Numbered from the stretch's first letter, positions 1 to 9,708 are shown. The stretch: 64,000 bases of DNA from Lutibacter sp. A64 (GCF_022429565.1 NZ_CP092487.1:1397001-1461000), one strand, 5' to 3'. Translations and numbers: made by a program. The notes: generated by a model from the sequence alone, not told the origin.

Positions 1-81
1 TAAATCTATCATAAAAAATCGGCTGTAAATTTATATTCATGTATATTCGTGCCTTAAAATTGAATAGCTCTTTTTTCTTTT

Positions 82-1836
82 ATGAAAGCCTTAAAATATT
101 TAAATAAATACTTCTTAAAATATAAATATCGCCTGCTTGTTGGTTTATTTATCACCTTTTGTTCTAAATATTTAGCACTTCAAATTCCTCAGTTAATCAG
201 CCAATCTTTAGATGCTTCACAAGATTACAAAAACGGCATTATTACTGATTTAGAAATTGTAAAAACAGATTTATTTCATAATATTCTACTAATTATTGGT
301 GCTGCATTACTTTCTGGTTTTTTTACATTTATAATGCGTCAAACCATAATTGTAACTTCTAGGTTAATTGAATTCGACCTAAAAAATGAAATTTATCAGC
401 AATATCAACGCTTATCTCTAAATTTTTATAAAAAAAATAAAACTGGAGATTTAATGAATAGGATTAGTGAAGATGTAAGCAAAGTTAGAATGTATTTTGG
501 CCCGGCAATAATGTACACTATGAACATGTTAGTTCTTTTTATTGTGGCCATTGTAAAAATGTATAATATAGACGCTACTTTAACTATTTATACCATACTT
601 CCACTGCCTGTTTTATCTGTTTCTATTTATCTATTAAGTAGAGTTATTAATAAAAGAAGTACAATTGTTCAACAATATTTATCGAAATTAACAGCGAATG
701 CGCAAGAAACATTTTCTGGAATTAGTATTTTAAAATCGTATGGTATTGAACAAAATGCTATTAACGAATTTGATAACCTTGCTTCAACCGCAAAAGAAAA
801 AAACATCAATTTATTTAAAGCACAAGCATTATTTTTTCCTACAATGATATTTTTAATAGGATTAAGTAATATTTTAGTTATTTATATTGGTGGTTTAAGA
901 TATCTTGCCGGTGAAATTACAATTGGTGTTATTGCCGAATTTATTATGTATGTAAATATGTTAACTTGGCCTGTTGCCGTTGTTGGTTGGGTTACTTCTA
1001 TTATACAACAAGCTGAAGCTTCTCAAGAACGTATTAATGAGTTTTTAAAGCACGAACCTGAAATTAAAAACATAGCTAAAACTTCATCAAAAATTAATGG
1101 TACTATTGAGTTTAAAGATGTTACTTTTACCTATGACGACACAAATATAACCGCTTTAAAAAACCTAAGCTTCAAACTAAAACAAGGAGAAACATTAGCT
1201 ATTCTAGGAAATACAGGCTCTGGAAAGTCTACCATCTTAAATTTAATTGCTAGATTGTATGATACCGATGCTGGTACTGTTTTAATTGATGGTAAAAACA
1301 TAAAAGATTTAAATTTAAATGATCTAAGACAAAATATAGGTTTTGTGCCTCAAGAAGCTTTTCTGTTTTCAGATACTATTAAAAACAATATAAAATTTGG
1401 AGATAATAATGCTTCAGATGCTAAAATTGAACAAGCCGCAAAAGACGCATACATTCATCATAATATTGTAGATTTTAACGATGGTTACAATACTTATGTT
1501 GGTGAAAGAGGCGTTACCCTATCTGGTGGGCAAAAACAACGTGTATCTATTGCTAGAGCACTTATTAAAAAACCTAAAATTTTAATTTTAGACGATTGCT
1601 TATCTGCCGTAGATACAGAAACAGAAGAAACCATACTTAATAACCTCTATAACGTAAGTAAAAATATTACTACTTTAATTGTAAGTCATAGAATATCATC
1701 ACTTAAAAATGCTGATACAATTATAGTAGTTGAAAATGGCTCAATTATACAACAAGGCACACATAACCAACTTGTTAATAAAAAGGGATATTATAAAGAG
1801 TTATACGAACAACAACTTTTAGAAAAAGAATTATAA
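82..1836 (+). CDS. ABC transporter, fused permease/ATP-binding half-transporter (MdlB/MsbA-like)
   Basis: Inner-membrane type IV exporter half-transporter of 584 residues, the normal length. The N-terminal half (about 20-310) has six hydrophobic segments (ABC_membrane). The nucleotide-binding domain follows, with Walker A GNTGSGKST at 376-384, Q-loop in FVPQEAF, signature LSGGQKQR at 480-487, Walker B ILILDD and a D-loop. The residue after Walker B is Asp (LDDCLSAVD) instead of the catalytic Glu, as in many MdlA/MdlB-type heterodimer halves, so it may pair with another half elsewhere. Substrate cannot be told. It stands alone; the 81 bases before it hold no gene, only AT-rich sequence including a remnant-like tatattcgtgcct stretch. 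Confidence 0.9.
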   Translation: MKALKYLNKYFLKYKYRLLVGLFITFCSKYLALQIPQLISQSLDASQDYKNGIITDLEIVKTDLFHNILLIIGAALLSGFFTFIMRQTIIVTSRLIEFDLKNEIYQQYQRLSLNFYKKNKTGDLMNRISEDVSKVRMYFGPAIMYTMNMLVLFIVAIVKMYNIDATLTIYTILPLPVLSVSIYLLSRVINKRSTIVQQYLSKLTANAQETFSGISILKSYGIEQNAINEFDNLASTAKEKNINLFKAQALFFPTMIFLIGLSNILVIYIGGLRYLAGEITIGVIAEFIMYVNMLTWPVAVVGWVTSIIQQAEASQERINEFLKHEPEIKNIAKTSSKINGTIEFKDVTFTYDDTNITALKNLSFKLKQGETLAILGNTGSGKSTILNLIARLYDTDAGTVLIDGKNIKDLNLNDLRQNIGFVPQEAFLFSDTIKNNIKFGDNNASDAKIEQAAKDAYIHHNIVDFNDGYNTYVGERGVTLSGGQKQRVSIARALIKKPKILILDDCLSAVDTETEETILNNLYNVSKNITTLIVSHRISSLKNADTIIVVENGSIIQQGTHNQLVNKKGYYKELYEQQLLEKEL

Positions 1837-1914
1837 AAATTACGTTTTAAGTAAATTTATTTTTTAGATTTGTGTAGAAATCTAAAAAAAGATTAATAAA
1901 ATAGAAAGTTAATT

Positions 1915-2283
1915 ATGAGTGACAAAGAACATTTAGAACAAGAAGAGATATTCTCCCAAGTTCTTAGAGCAGGAAGAAGAACTTACTTTTTTGACGTAAG
2001 AGCTACAAAGGCCGAAGATTATTACCTAACTGTTACAGAGAGTAAAAAATTTACACACGAAGATGGATCTTTCCATTACAAAAAACACAAAATTTATCTA
2101 TACAAAGAAGATTTTGCTGAATTTAACGAAATGTTAAAAACCGCTACTGATTACATTTTAAATGAAAAAGGTGAAGAAGTTATTTCTGAACGCCACCAAA
2201 AAGACTTTAAAAAACCATCAGAATTAAGTGGAGAAACTTCAAGTACAGAAAGTTTTACTGACTTAAACTTTGAAGATATTTAA
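1915..2283 (+). CDS. DUF3276 / PUR-alpha-like nucleic-acid-binding protein
   Basis: A 122-residue protein of the DUF3276 family, which adopts the PUR (Whirly-like) fold and binds single-stranded DNA or RNA. The conserved core runs from about residue 14 (FSQVLRAGRRTYFFDVR) through YYLTVTESKK to the YLYKEDFAEF block; the Ser/Thr/Glu-rich C-terminal tail is probably disordered. Cytoplasmic. A TAGATTTG -7-like element lies at 1865-1872, though no good TTG partner is visible at the usual distance. It is a single gene, and a weak terminator-like structure follows it. The family is near-universal in Bacteroidota; its precise job here is not deducible. Confidence 0.9.
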   Translation: MSDKEHLEQEEIFSQVLRAGRRTYFFDVRATKAEDYYLTVTESKKFTHEDGSFHYKKHKIYLYKEDFAEFNEMLKTATDYILNEKGEEVISERHQKDFKKPSELSGETSSTESFTDLNFEDI

Positions 2284-2306
2284 AAAATTATACGTTTATT
2301 TAAAAC

Positions 2307-2383
2307 TGCCTAAAGAGTAAAAAATCAGTCAAACTAAACTTGCTTTAGAATGATGATTTCAATTACCTTTTAGGCATTTTTTT
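2307..2383 (+). terminator. Possible terminator after the DUF3276 gene
   Basis: Inverted arms tgcctaaa (2307-2314) and tttaggca (2369-2376) followed by seven T. The loop of about 54 bases is long, so this is weaker than the other terminators in the window. Confidence 0.35.
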
Positions 2384-2397
2384 ATACTTAAATTTCA

Positions 2398-3437
2398 ATG
2401 AAAACAATAAAATTAACTTTCGCTTTAATTTACTATTTAACAATACTAAGTTGCGCTCCAAAACAACAACCACTCACAGTTTTACAATTTAATATTTGGC
2501 AAGAAGGAACCGTAATAGAAAATGGCTACAATGCAGTTATTGATGAAATTATTAATTCTAATGCAGATTTAATTGCATTAAGTGAAGTTAGAAATTACAA
2601 CAACACTAATTTAAATGAACGCCTTGTTGCTTCCTTAAAAGAAAAAGGATACACCTTTTATTCAGAAAAAAGTGAAGATTCTGGCATACTTTCTAAATAT
2701 CCAATTACAGAACAAACAGCTGTTTTTCCATTAAAAAACGACCACGGTTCTATAACAAAAGCTATTATTGATATTCATGGAACAGAAATAGCATTTTACA
2801 GCGGACATTTAGATTATTTAAATTGCGCATTATACTTACCTCGAGGCTACCATGGCACCACTTGGAAAAAACTAGAAGCACCAATAACAAATATTGAAGA
2901 AATTGAAAAAGAAAACTTACAATCTAAAAGAGATGATGCCATAAAAAACTTTATAAAAGATGCTAAAATGAAATTAAAAAAGGTAGAATTGTAATTTATG
3001 GCGGTGATAATAACGAACCTTCTCATTTAGATTGGACAACAGCAACTAAAGATTTATACGACCACAACGGTGTTGTAATGCCTTGGAATGTATCAAAAGA
3101 AGTAGAAAAAAATGGATTTATAGATACGTATAGAAACGTATTTCCAAACCCAGTTACACATCCTGGTTTTACATATCCAGCAAATAATCCTGCTATTAAT
3201 ATTGAAAAATTAGCTTGGAGTCCAGATGCCGATGATAGAGATAGAATTGATTTTATTTACTACTATCCAGATACAAGAATTCAACTAAATACTTCTAAAG
3301 TTTTTGGACCAAAAGGTGATATTTCAAAAAACAAACGTGTTTTAGAACAAACTGAAGATGTTTTTTTAGAACCCTTAGCTATTTGGCCAACGGACCATAA
3401 AGGTGTTATTTCTGAGTTTACGTTGTTTTTAAATTAA
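2398..3437 (+). pseudogene. Endonuclease/exonuclease/phosphatase-family lipoprotein, frameshifted
   Basis: Two consecutive reading frames together make one EEP-superfamily (DNase I-like) protein of about 346 residues. The first part (2398-2994) has a lipoprotein signal ending LTILSC and the early EEP motifs (LQFNIWQEG, LIALSEVRN, SGHLDY). The second frame, open from before 2982 to 3437, reads GRIVIYGGDNNEPSHLDW and on to SPDADDRDRIDFIYY and WPTDHKGVIS, the catalytic GDxN, DRIDFIY and DH motifs. The switch lies at the A run 2976-2981: one more A would restore a continuous protein. All catalytic motifs are intact apart from this, so the lesion is recent, a sequencing error, or a rare frameshift. 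The intact family would be a secreted, lipid-anchored phosphodiesterase. Confidence 0.8.
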
Positions 3438-3460
3438 AGTAGAAAAATCATATAAAACAA

Positions 3461-3488
3461 AAAAAACCGACAATTGTCGGTTTTTTTT
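3461..3488. terminator. Bidirectional terminator between the EEP gene and sucC
   Basis: Perfect stem accgacaa/ttgtcggt flanked by an A run on the left and a run of eight T on the right, lying between two convergent genes, so it works for both strands. Confidence 0.88.
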
Positions 3489-3517
3489 AATCTATTTATG
3501 TTGCTTACTTTTTTTAG

Positions 3518-4711
3518 TTAAGCTAAAACTTCTTGTACTTTATCTGCAGCTTCTTGAAACTCTGTAGCCGAAATTACATCTAAACCACTATCATCAATTA
3601 ACTGTTTTGCTTCAATTGCATTTGTACCTTGCAATCTAACAATAATAGGAACTTTAATAGCATCTCCCATATTTTTATAAGCATCAATAACACCTTGGGC
3701 TACTCTATCGCAACGTACAATTCCACCAAAAATATTTACTAAAATTGCTTTTACATTTGGATCTTTTAAAATAATTCTAAAAGCTGTTTCAACACGTTTT
3801 GCATCTGCAGTACCACCAACATCTAAAAAGTTAGCAGGCTCTCCACCAGATTGTTTAATTAAATCCATAGTACTCATAGCTAAACCAGCACCATTTACCA
3901 TACAACCAACATTTCCGTCTAAATCAACATAATTTAAACCAGCAGCATTTGCTTCAACTTCAATTTCGTTTTCTTCGCGTAAATCTCTTAACTCAGCTAA
4001 ATCTTTATGACGGAACAAAGCATTATCATCTAAAGTTACTTTAGAATCTACTGCTAAAATTTTATCGTCTGAAGTTTTTAAAACAGGATTAATTTCAAAT
4101 AATGAAGAATCTGATTTTACAAAAGCAGTATATAATGAAGTAACAAACTTAACCATTTCTTTTAATGCACCACCAGATAAGCCTAAATTAAAAGCAATTT
4201 TACGTGCTTGAAAAGGTAATAAACCTAATAAAGGGTCTATATCTTCTGTAAAAATTAAATGAGGTGTTTTTTCAGCAACCGCTTCAATATCCATTCCTCC
4301 TTCGGTAGAGTACATTATCATATTTCTACCTGTACTTCTGTTTAATAATACCGACATATAATATTCTTCTGGCTCATTCTCACCAGGATAATATACATCT
4401 TCAGCTATTAAAACTTGATTTACTTTTTTTCCTTCAGCAGAAGTTTGAGGAGTTTTAAGCATCATTCCAATTATCTCTTCAGAAATACTTTCTACATCAG
4501 CTAAACTTTTGGCAAGTTTTACTCCACCTCCTTTTCCGCGTCCACCTGCGTGAATTTGAGCTTTTACAACCCACCATCCAGTACCTGTTTCAGCTGCTAA
4601 CTGCTTTGCTGCGTCAACTGCTTTTTTATGATTATCGGCAACAATCCCTCTTTGAATTCTAACGCCAAAACTATTTAGTAATTCTTTTCCTTGATATTCG
4701 TGTAAATTCAT
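3518..4711 (-). CDS. sucC: Succinyl-CoA ligase (ADP-forming) beta subunit
   Basis: TCA-cycle enzyme subunit: with SucD it interconverts succinyl-CoA and succinate, coupled to nucleotide triphosphate formation. The 397 residues match the family length. It has the ATP-grasp N-terminus (MNLHEYQGKELL), the glycine-rich AGGRGKGGGVK loop near 52-62, the FEINPV motif and the C-terminal CoA-ligase domain with NIFGGI. sucD is not adjacent, which is usual in flavobacteria. A CAAATGTA sequence at 4743-4750 (TACATTTG on this strand) is a candidate -7 element, but the nearest TTG is 26 bp away, slightly too far. Confidence 0.97.
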   Translation of the reverse strand: MNLHEYQGKELLNSFGVRIQRGIVADNHKKAVDAAKQLAAETGTGWWVVKAQIHAGGRGKGGGVKLAKSLADVESISEEIIGMMLKTPQTSAEGKKVNQVLIAEDVYYPGENEPEEYYMSVLLNRSTGRNMIMYSTEGGMDIEAVAEKTPHLIFTEDIDPLLGLLPFQARKIAFNLGLSGGALKEMVKFVTSLYTAFVKSDSSLFEINPVLKTSDDKILAVDSKVTLDDNALFRHKDLAELRDLREENEIEVEANAAGLNYVDLDGNVGCMVNGAGLAMSTMDLIKQSGGEPANFLDVGGTADAKRVETAFRIILKDPNVKAILVNIFGGIVRCDRVAQGVIDAYKNMGDAIKVPIIVRLQGTNAIEAKQLIDDSGLDVISATEFQEAADKVQEVLA

Positions 4712-4971
4712 TAGAAATAGTATTTATTTTTTTTAATATTAACAAATGTAATAAATCAAAACTTATTTTTTAGTTTCAACAAAAAAAAGATTGTAACAAA
4801 TTAATTTTCAAACTGTCTTTAAAACATTTAATAAACGAATTATACATTTTTAAAATAAAAAAATACATTAAAAAATATTTGATATTACTTTAAAACTGAT
4901 AGCATTCAATTACATAAAATAGTAGTAAAAATGTGAATTACTCACTACATTTAAGTATAAAATTTAAGGTT

Positions 4972-5106
4972 ATGAATAATTCAATTTTAAAATCCATTAT
5001 TTTAATCCCTTTAAGCATTATAAGCGCTCCTATTGCTTTACTTTTTATTCTATCTTATATTGGGTATATTAATTTAATAGTTAGAATATTTATTTCTAAT
5101 TTTTAA
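4972..5106 (+). CDS. Possible 44-residue membrane peptide
   Basis: Short open frame starting MNNSILKSIILIP and ending RIFISNF, almost wholly hydrophobic with one long or two short membrane segments. A taaggt stretch sits just before the ATG. It fills part of the 469-base gap between sucC and the DUF5916 gene; the rest of that gap is AT-rich sequence with no feature I can name. I recognise no family, and AT-rich DNA easily yields hydrophobic frames, so this is tentative. Confidence 0.3.
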   Translation: MNNSILKSIILIPLSIISAPIALLFILSYIGYINLIVRIFISNF

Positions 5107-5179
5107 ATATAAAAATGTTTTACTTTATTTAAGACTGTCTAATAAATTGTTTATATTTTAGCATCTATTAAATTATTGA

Positions 5180-7597
5180 ATGTGCTATTTTATGAATAAG
5201 GTGTTAATTATAATTACATTTTTAAGTTTTACTTTTATTACAGCTCAAGAAACTAAAAAAAACTTAGTAACAAAACGAGTCAACACACCTCCTAAAATTG
5301 ATGGTATTTTAAATGATAAAGCTTGGCTTAATACAGATATAGCAAAAGACTTTGTAATGTTTAAACCTGCATCAGGCACACTTGAAACTAAAAAAAATAG
5401 AACTGAAGTTCGTGTTGTTTATGACGATGAAGCTATTTATTTTGCTGCTTATTTATACGATGAAAACCCTTCAGAAATACCGAAAGAATTTGCAAACAGA
5501 GATAATTTTGGTTCTGCAGATTGGTTTGGAATTATAATAAACCCTAATAACGACTCTCAAAACGACACTGAATTTTTTATACAGGCAACAGGAAATCAAG
5601 CCGATGCAAAAGCAACTCCAAACGACGAGGATTTTAGCTGGAGTGCTGTTTGGGATAGTAAAGTGAAAATTGTAAATGACGGCTGGATTATTGAAGTTAA
5701 AATTCCTTACGCAGCACTGCGTTTTTCAAATTCAGAAGTACAAACTTGGGGGTTAAATTTTCACAGACATTTTAGATCTAACAGACACCAATACACTTGG
5801 AATTATATTGATAGAACCAAAGGTGTAATTCAACAATATTCTGGAACTTTAAGTGGAATTAAAAATATTAAACCTTCAACCAGATTAAACTTTTCCCCAT
5901 ATGCATCAACAGCCTATAATTCTTACAATGGAGAAGATGATTTTGAAAGCAATATTGGCTTAGATTTAAAATACGGAATTAACGAAAGTTTTACATTAGA
6001 CGCCACTTTAATTCCAGATTTTGGACAAACAGCTTTTGATGATTTAGTACTAAACTTAGGTCCTTTTGAAGAACAATATCAAGAACAACGTCCTTTTTTT
6101 ACTGAAGGAACTGAACTCTTTTCAAAAGGAGATTTATTTTATTCTAGAAGAATTGGAAACACCCCTATAAATTATGTAAATAATGAAACTTTATCTGAAA
6201 ACGAAACCCTTATTCACAATCCTAATAAAGTGAATATGCTAAATGCTTTAAAGGTTTCTGGAAGAACAAAAGGCGGACTTGGAATAGGTTTTTTTAATGC
6301 TGTAACAGAAAAAACGGAAGCTAAAATTAAAGACTTAACAACTGATGAGATTAGAAAAGTTATTACTGAACCTTTAGCAAATTACAATGTTTTAATATTA
6401 GATCAACAATTCAATAAAAATTCATCTATATCTCTTATAAATACCAATGTTTTAAGAAATGGAAGCGCAAGAGATGCAAATGCTACTGGATTACTTTACA
6501 CCTTGGTTAATAAAAAAAACACACATTTTATTGACGGAAGCTTTAAAACCAGTAATATAAGAGAATCTGGAACTAACACAAATGGCTATTATTTTGATAC
6601 TAGTGTTGGTAAATTTGCTGGTAAAATTCAATATGAAATTGGTTATAGAATGGTAGATGAAAAATTTAATATAAACGATTTAGGTTTTCAAAATACTAAT
6701 AATTATCAAAAAATATACAGCAGCATTTCCTATCAAATTTTTGAACCAACAAAGCTCTTTACAAATTACACTATTAGCAGTTGGGCAAATTTAAACTATC
6801 GAAAAATTGATGGCGCATATATGGACAATGAAGTAGGCTTAAGTTTTAGTGGCACAACTATTAAACAATTTTCTTTCGGAGGAAATATTAATAGCATTAT
6901 TGGCAATAATTACGATTTTTACGAACCTAGAGTTGAAGGAAGATATTACAAAGACGATCCTGAAATAAATTATAACGCTTGGATTTCAACAGATTTTAGT
7001 AAAAAATTCGCCATAGAATCTAGGTTATTTTATAGTCATAAAATAGGACAACCAAGAGATTATATTGAATTAGAAATTGAACCTAGATACCGTTTTAACG
7101 ATAAATTTAATATGATTTATGGTTTTAATATTGGAAAAGGAAACAGTAGCAAAGGCTGGGTAAATAAATTAGAAGATGGCACCATTATTTTTGGGAACAG
7201 AGATAGTAAAAATATTACAAATTCAATTTCTGGAAGGTATAATTTTAGTGTGAAATCTGGCTTATCACTAACATTTAGACATTATTGGTCGCCAATTGAA
7301 TACGATACTCAATACTATAGTTTAAATGAAAATGGTACACTTTCACCAAATTCTTATTATAAAAACCACGATATAAACTTTAATACTTGGAATTTAGATT
7401 TCAGCTATTCATGGCAATTTGCACCAGGAAGTCAACTTGTTGCACTATACCGAAATGCTATTTTTAATGAAGATAATATGTCCGATTTAGATTTCAACAA
7501 AAACCTTACAAATTTATTTGAACAACCTAAACAACACAATATTTCGCTAAAACTAATTTACTATTTAGACTACAACAATCTAAAAACTTGGTTGTAA
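5180..7597 (+). CDS. DUF5916 domain protein with CBM9-like N-terminus (outer membrane)
   Basis: A protein of about 800 residues. The likely start is the second Met at 5192, giving the clean signal peptide MNKVLIIITFLSFTFITAQ; the ATG at 5180 adds four residues. Residues about 35-230 form a carbohydrate-binding-family-9-like beta-sandwich (PPKIDGILNDKAW, VRVVYDDEAIYFAAYLYD, GWIIEVKIPYAALRF). The remainder is DUF5916, rich in alternating aromatic strands, typical of an outer-membrane barrel. The motif GPFEEQYQEQRPFFTEG is characteristic. The family is common in Bacteroidota and often sits near peptidase or transport genes; here it stands alone, and its substrate is unknown. Confidence 0.88.
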   Translation: MCYFMNKVLIIITFLSFTFITAQETKKNLVTKRVNTPPKIDGILNDKAWLNTDIAKDFVMFKPASGTLETKKNRTEVRVVYDDEAIYFAAYLYDENPSEIPKEFANRDNFGSADWFGIIINPNNDSQNDTEFFIQATGNQADAKATPNDEDFSWSAVWDSKVKIVNDGWIIEVKIPYAALRFSNSEVQTWGLNFHRHFRSNRHQYTWNYIDRTKGVIQQYSGTLSGIKNIKPSTRLNFSPYASTAYNSYNGEDDFESNIGLDLKYGINESFTLDATLIPDFGQTAFDDLVLNLGPFEEQYQEQRPFFTEGTELFSKGDLFYSRRIGNTPINYVNNETLSENETLIHNPNKVNMLNALKVSGRTKGGLGIGFFNAVTEKTEAKIKDLTTDEIRKVITEPLANYNVLILDQQFNKNSSISLINTNVLRNGSARDANATGLLYTLVNKKNTHFIDGSFKTSNIRESGTNTNGYYFDTSVGKFAGKIQYEIGYRMVDEKFNINDLGFQNTNNYQKIYSSISYQIFEPTKLFTNYTISSWANLNYRKIDGAYMDNEVGLSFSGTTIKQFSFGGNINSIIGNNYDFYEPRVEGRYYKDDPEINYNAWISTDFSKKFAIESRLFYSHKIGQPRDYIELEIEPRYRFNDKFNMIYGFNIGKGNSSKGWVNKLEDGTIIFGNRDSKNITNSISGRYNFSVKSGLSLTFRHYWSPIEYDTQYYSLNENGTLSPNSYYKNHDINFNTWNLDFSYSWQFAPGSQLVALYRNAIFNEDNMSDLDFNKNLTNLFEQPKQHNISLKLIYYLDYNNLKTWL

Positions 7598-7638
7598 TTC
7601 TAAATTAATTATGTATTTTCACGCAACTATTTTACACC

Positions 7639-8301
7639 ATGATACAAGCACATAACATACATAAGTTTTACGGAGAATTAGAAGTTTTAAAAGGCGTTGA
7701 TTTAACTATAAAAAAAGGAGAAGTTGTTGCCATAGTAGGCCCTTCTGGAGCCGGAAAAACAACATTGCTTCAAATTTTAGGCACTCTAGACAAAACCACT
7801 GTAAATACAGATACAGCACTTAAAATTAACAATATAGATTTATTAAAATTAAAAGATAAATCGCTTTCTAATTTTAGAAACCAGCACATTGGGTTTATTT
7901 TTCAATTTCATCAATTGCTTCCAGAATTTACAGCACTTGAGAATGTATGTATCCCAGCATTTATTGCAAATAAGTCTAAAAAAGAAGCTGAAACAAAAGC
8001 TAAAGAGTTACTAAAATTTCTGGGATTATCAGATAGAATACAACACAAACCAAACGAATTATCTGGTGGTGAACAACAACGTGTTGCGGTAGCTAGAGCT
8101 TTAGTAAACGATCCTGACGTTATTTTTGCCGATGAACCAAGTGGTAATTTAGATTCTGAATCTGCAAAAAATTTACATGAATTATTTTTTGAACTTCGTA
8201 AAAAATTCAATCAAACATTTGTAATTGTTACCCACAATCAAGAATTGGCTGAAATGGCAGACAGAAAATTAGAAATGAAAGACGGAAAAATTATCAACTA
8301 A
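7639..8301 (+). CDS. ABC transporter ATP-binding protein, LolD-like
   Basis: A 220-residue stand-alone ATPase with Walker [10 protein letters not shown] (34-42), Q-loop [18 protein letters not shown], signature LSGGEQQR (141-148), Walker B VIFADEP (161-167) and H-loop VTHN. The Q-loop followed by [10 protein letters not shown] is the LolD/MacB-FtsE subgroup pattern, so it probably energises a MacB- or LolCE-type permease, perhaps lipoprotein release. No permease is adjacent; in flavobacteria LolD is often separate from LolC/E. mtnN starts 10 bases after the stop and may be co-transcribed. Confidence 0.88.
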   Translation: MIQAHNIHKFYGELEVLKGVDLTIKKGEVVAIVGPSGAGKTTLLQILGTLDKTTVNTDTALKINNIDLLKLKDKSLSNFRNQHIGFIFQFHQLLPEFTALENVCIPAFIANKSKKEAETKAKELLKFLGLSDRIQHKPNELSGGEQQRVAVARALVNDPDVIFADEPSGNLDSESAKNLHELFFELRKKFNQTFVIVTHNQELAEMADRKLEMKDGKIIN

Positions 8302-8311
8302 AATATTTTAA

Positions 8312-9049
8312 ATGATTGGAATTATAAGTGCAATGCAAGAAGAAATTCAAGCTTTGTTAAATGAACTTAAAAATGTACAAAGCTCTGAAAAAGGGATGCG
8401 TACTTATTATTCAGGAACTTTATTTGATAAAAAAGTTGTTTTGGTTTTTTCTCGTTGGGGAAAAGTAGCTTCAGCAGCCACAACTACACAACTTATAAAC
8501 GATTTTAATGTTGATGAGATAATCTTTACAGGTGTTGCAGGATCAATTAAAAAAGATTTAAATATTGGAGATATTGTAATTGGAAAAAATTTATTTCAAC
8601 ACGATTTAAATGCGAGTCCGTTCTTCAAAAAATTTGAAATCCCAATCTTAAAAAAAGAATTTCTAGAAACCAAAAATGCTACAAAACTTATAGAAGCAAC
8701 TACTAATTTTATAAAAAGTTATAGCTCTTACATAGATAAAAAAGAAGCTTTAGTTTTTGATATAACAACGCCTAAAATTGTTTTTGGAGATATTGCTAGT
8801 GGCGATAAATTTATTAAAAGTTTAAAAAAAATTAGGAAATTAAACAACGCATTACCTACAGCTATTTGTGTTGAAATGGAAGGCGCCGCAGTTGCTCAAA
8901 TTTGTTACGAATACAATATCCCATTTTCAATAATTAGAATAATATCAGACAAAGCAAACGACAATGCAACTATTGATTTTTCAAGATTTGCAAATTCTAT
9001 TGCAAGTTATTATGCTTTAGGGATTTTAAAAAATTATTTTGAAGATTAA
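8312..9049 (+). CDS. mtnN: 5'-methylthioadenosine/S-adenosylhomocysteine nucleosidase
   Basis: Hydrolyses MTA and SAH to adenine plus the thioribose or ribosyl-homocysteine, clearing inhibitory by-products of SAM use. The PNP/UDP fold is recognisable: ISAMQEEI with catalytic Glu11 (E12 of the E. coli enzyme), FTGVAGSI at 72-79, VEMEGAAVAQ with Glu190, and SDKAND with Asp213, the general acid. At 245 residues it is a little longer than the E. coli protein, with an insertion around 110-150. It follows the LolD-like gene closely. Confidence 0.93.
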   Translation: MIGIISAMQEEIQALLNELKNVQSSEKGMRTYYSGTLFDKKVVLVFSRWGKVASAATTTQLINDFNVDEIIFTGVAGSIKKDLNIGDIVIGKNLFQHDLNASPFFKKFEIPILKKEFLETKNATKLIEATTNFIKSYSSYIDKKEALVFDITTPKIVFGDIASGDKFIKSLKKIRKLNNALPTAICVEMEGAAVAQICYEYNIPFSIIRIISDKANDNATIDFSRFANSIASYYALGILKNYFED

Positions 9050-9143
9050 ACTGAAAATCATGGTTTCATAATTTTTACTTAAATATTTCCAATTTTCTAA
9101 TCAAATCAATCTTATAAAAACTCACCACTAACAATACAAGAAA

Positions 9144-9174
9144 TTGTTTAAATTAAATTTTGTACATATATTTG
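9144..9174 (+). promoter_or_regulatory. Promoter of the yefM-yoeB module
   Basis: Bacteroidota-type promoter: TTG at 9144-9146, 20 bases, then TATATTTG at 9167-9174 (consensus TAnnTTTG). Expected transcription start is about 9180, some 15 bases before the antitoxin ATG at 9195. Confidence 0.65.
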
Positions 9175-9180
9175 TACAAA
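9159..9180. promoter_or_regulatory. Palindromic operator over the toxin-antitoxin promoter
   Basis: Perfect 8-bp inverted repeat tttgtaca-6-tgtacaaa that covers the -7 element and probable start site. YefM-type antitoxins bind palindromes with a central GTACA/TGTAC core, so this fits the autoregulatory operator of this module. Confidence 0.7.
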
Positions 9181-9194
9181 TAAAACACACTGTT

Positions 9195-9449
9195 ATGCAA
9201 ATTACAACTGTATCGGACTTTAGAAAGGATATTAAAACTTATTTAGACAACGTAGTTAAAAATTTTGAAACCTTGATTATAAATCGTGGTAAAGATACCG
9301 GAATAGTAGTAATGTCCCTAAAAGAATACAATTCTTTAATGGCTACAAATCACGAGTTGTCATCTCGAAAAAATGAATTAAGATTAGATACTGCTATCGA
9401 CAAACTAAAAAACAACGTATCTTTCGAAAAAGATTTAATTCAAGAATAA
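9195..9449 (+). CDS. yefM: Antitoxin of the Phd/YefM family
   Basis: An 84-residue antitoxin starting MQITTVSDFRKDIKTYLDNV. An upstream in-frame ATG at 9144 is rejected because it would place the promoter and operator inside the gene. The N-terminal Phd/YefM fold (DNA binding and dimerisation) includes the LIINRGKDTGIVVMSLKEYNSL block; the charged C-terminal tail (about 55-84) would wrap and neutralise the toxin. The stop is followed one base later by the toxin ATG, a tight two-gene operon. Expected to repress its own promoter with the toxin as co-repressor. Confidence 0.92.
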   Translation: MQITTVSDFRKDIKTYLDNVVKNFETLIINRGKDTGIVVMSLKEYNSLMATNHELSSRKNELRLDTAIDKLKNNVSFEKDLIQE

Positions 9450-9450
9450 T

Positions 9451-9708
9451 ATGAAATTTATTTTCGTTGACGAGTCTTGGGAAGATTATTTATTTTGGCA
9501 AAAAACTGACAAAAAAAAATTAAAGAAAATAAATGAACTTCTAAAAGAAATAGCAAGAAACGCTTTTGATGGAATAGGAAAACCTGAACCATTAAAACAT
9601 AAATACGCGGGATTTTGGTCAAGGAGAATTGATAGTGAACACAGGTTGATTTATCAATTTGAAGAAGACCAAATTTTGATTGCAAAATGCAGATTTCATT
9701 ATGATTAA
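9451..9708 (+). CDS. yoeB: Toxin of the Txe/YoeB family (ribosome-dependent mRNA endonuclease)
   Basis: An 85-residue RelE-superfamily toxin of full length. Catalytic residues match YoeB: Glu46 in KPEPLKH, Arg65 in SEHRLIY, and His83-Tyr84 in the C-terminal CRFHYD; the GFWSRRI block is also conserved. When freed from the antitoxin it would cleave mRNA in the ribosomal A site and stall growth. Translationally coupled to the antitoxin (one-base gap). Followed by low-complexity aaactttaaacttt sequence (9750-9779). Confidence 0.93.
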   Translation: MKFIFVDESWEDYLFWQKTDKKKLKKINELLKEIARNAFDGIGKPEPLKHKYAGFWSRRIDSEHRLIYQFEEDQILIAKCRFHYD

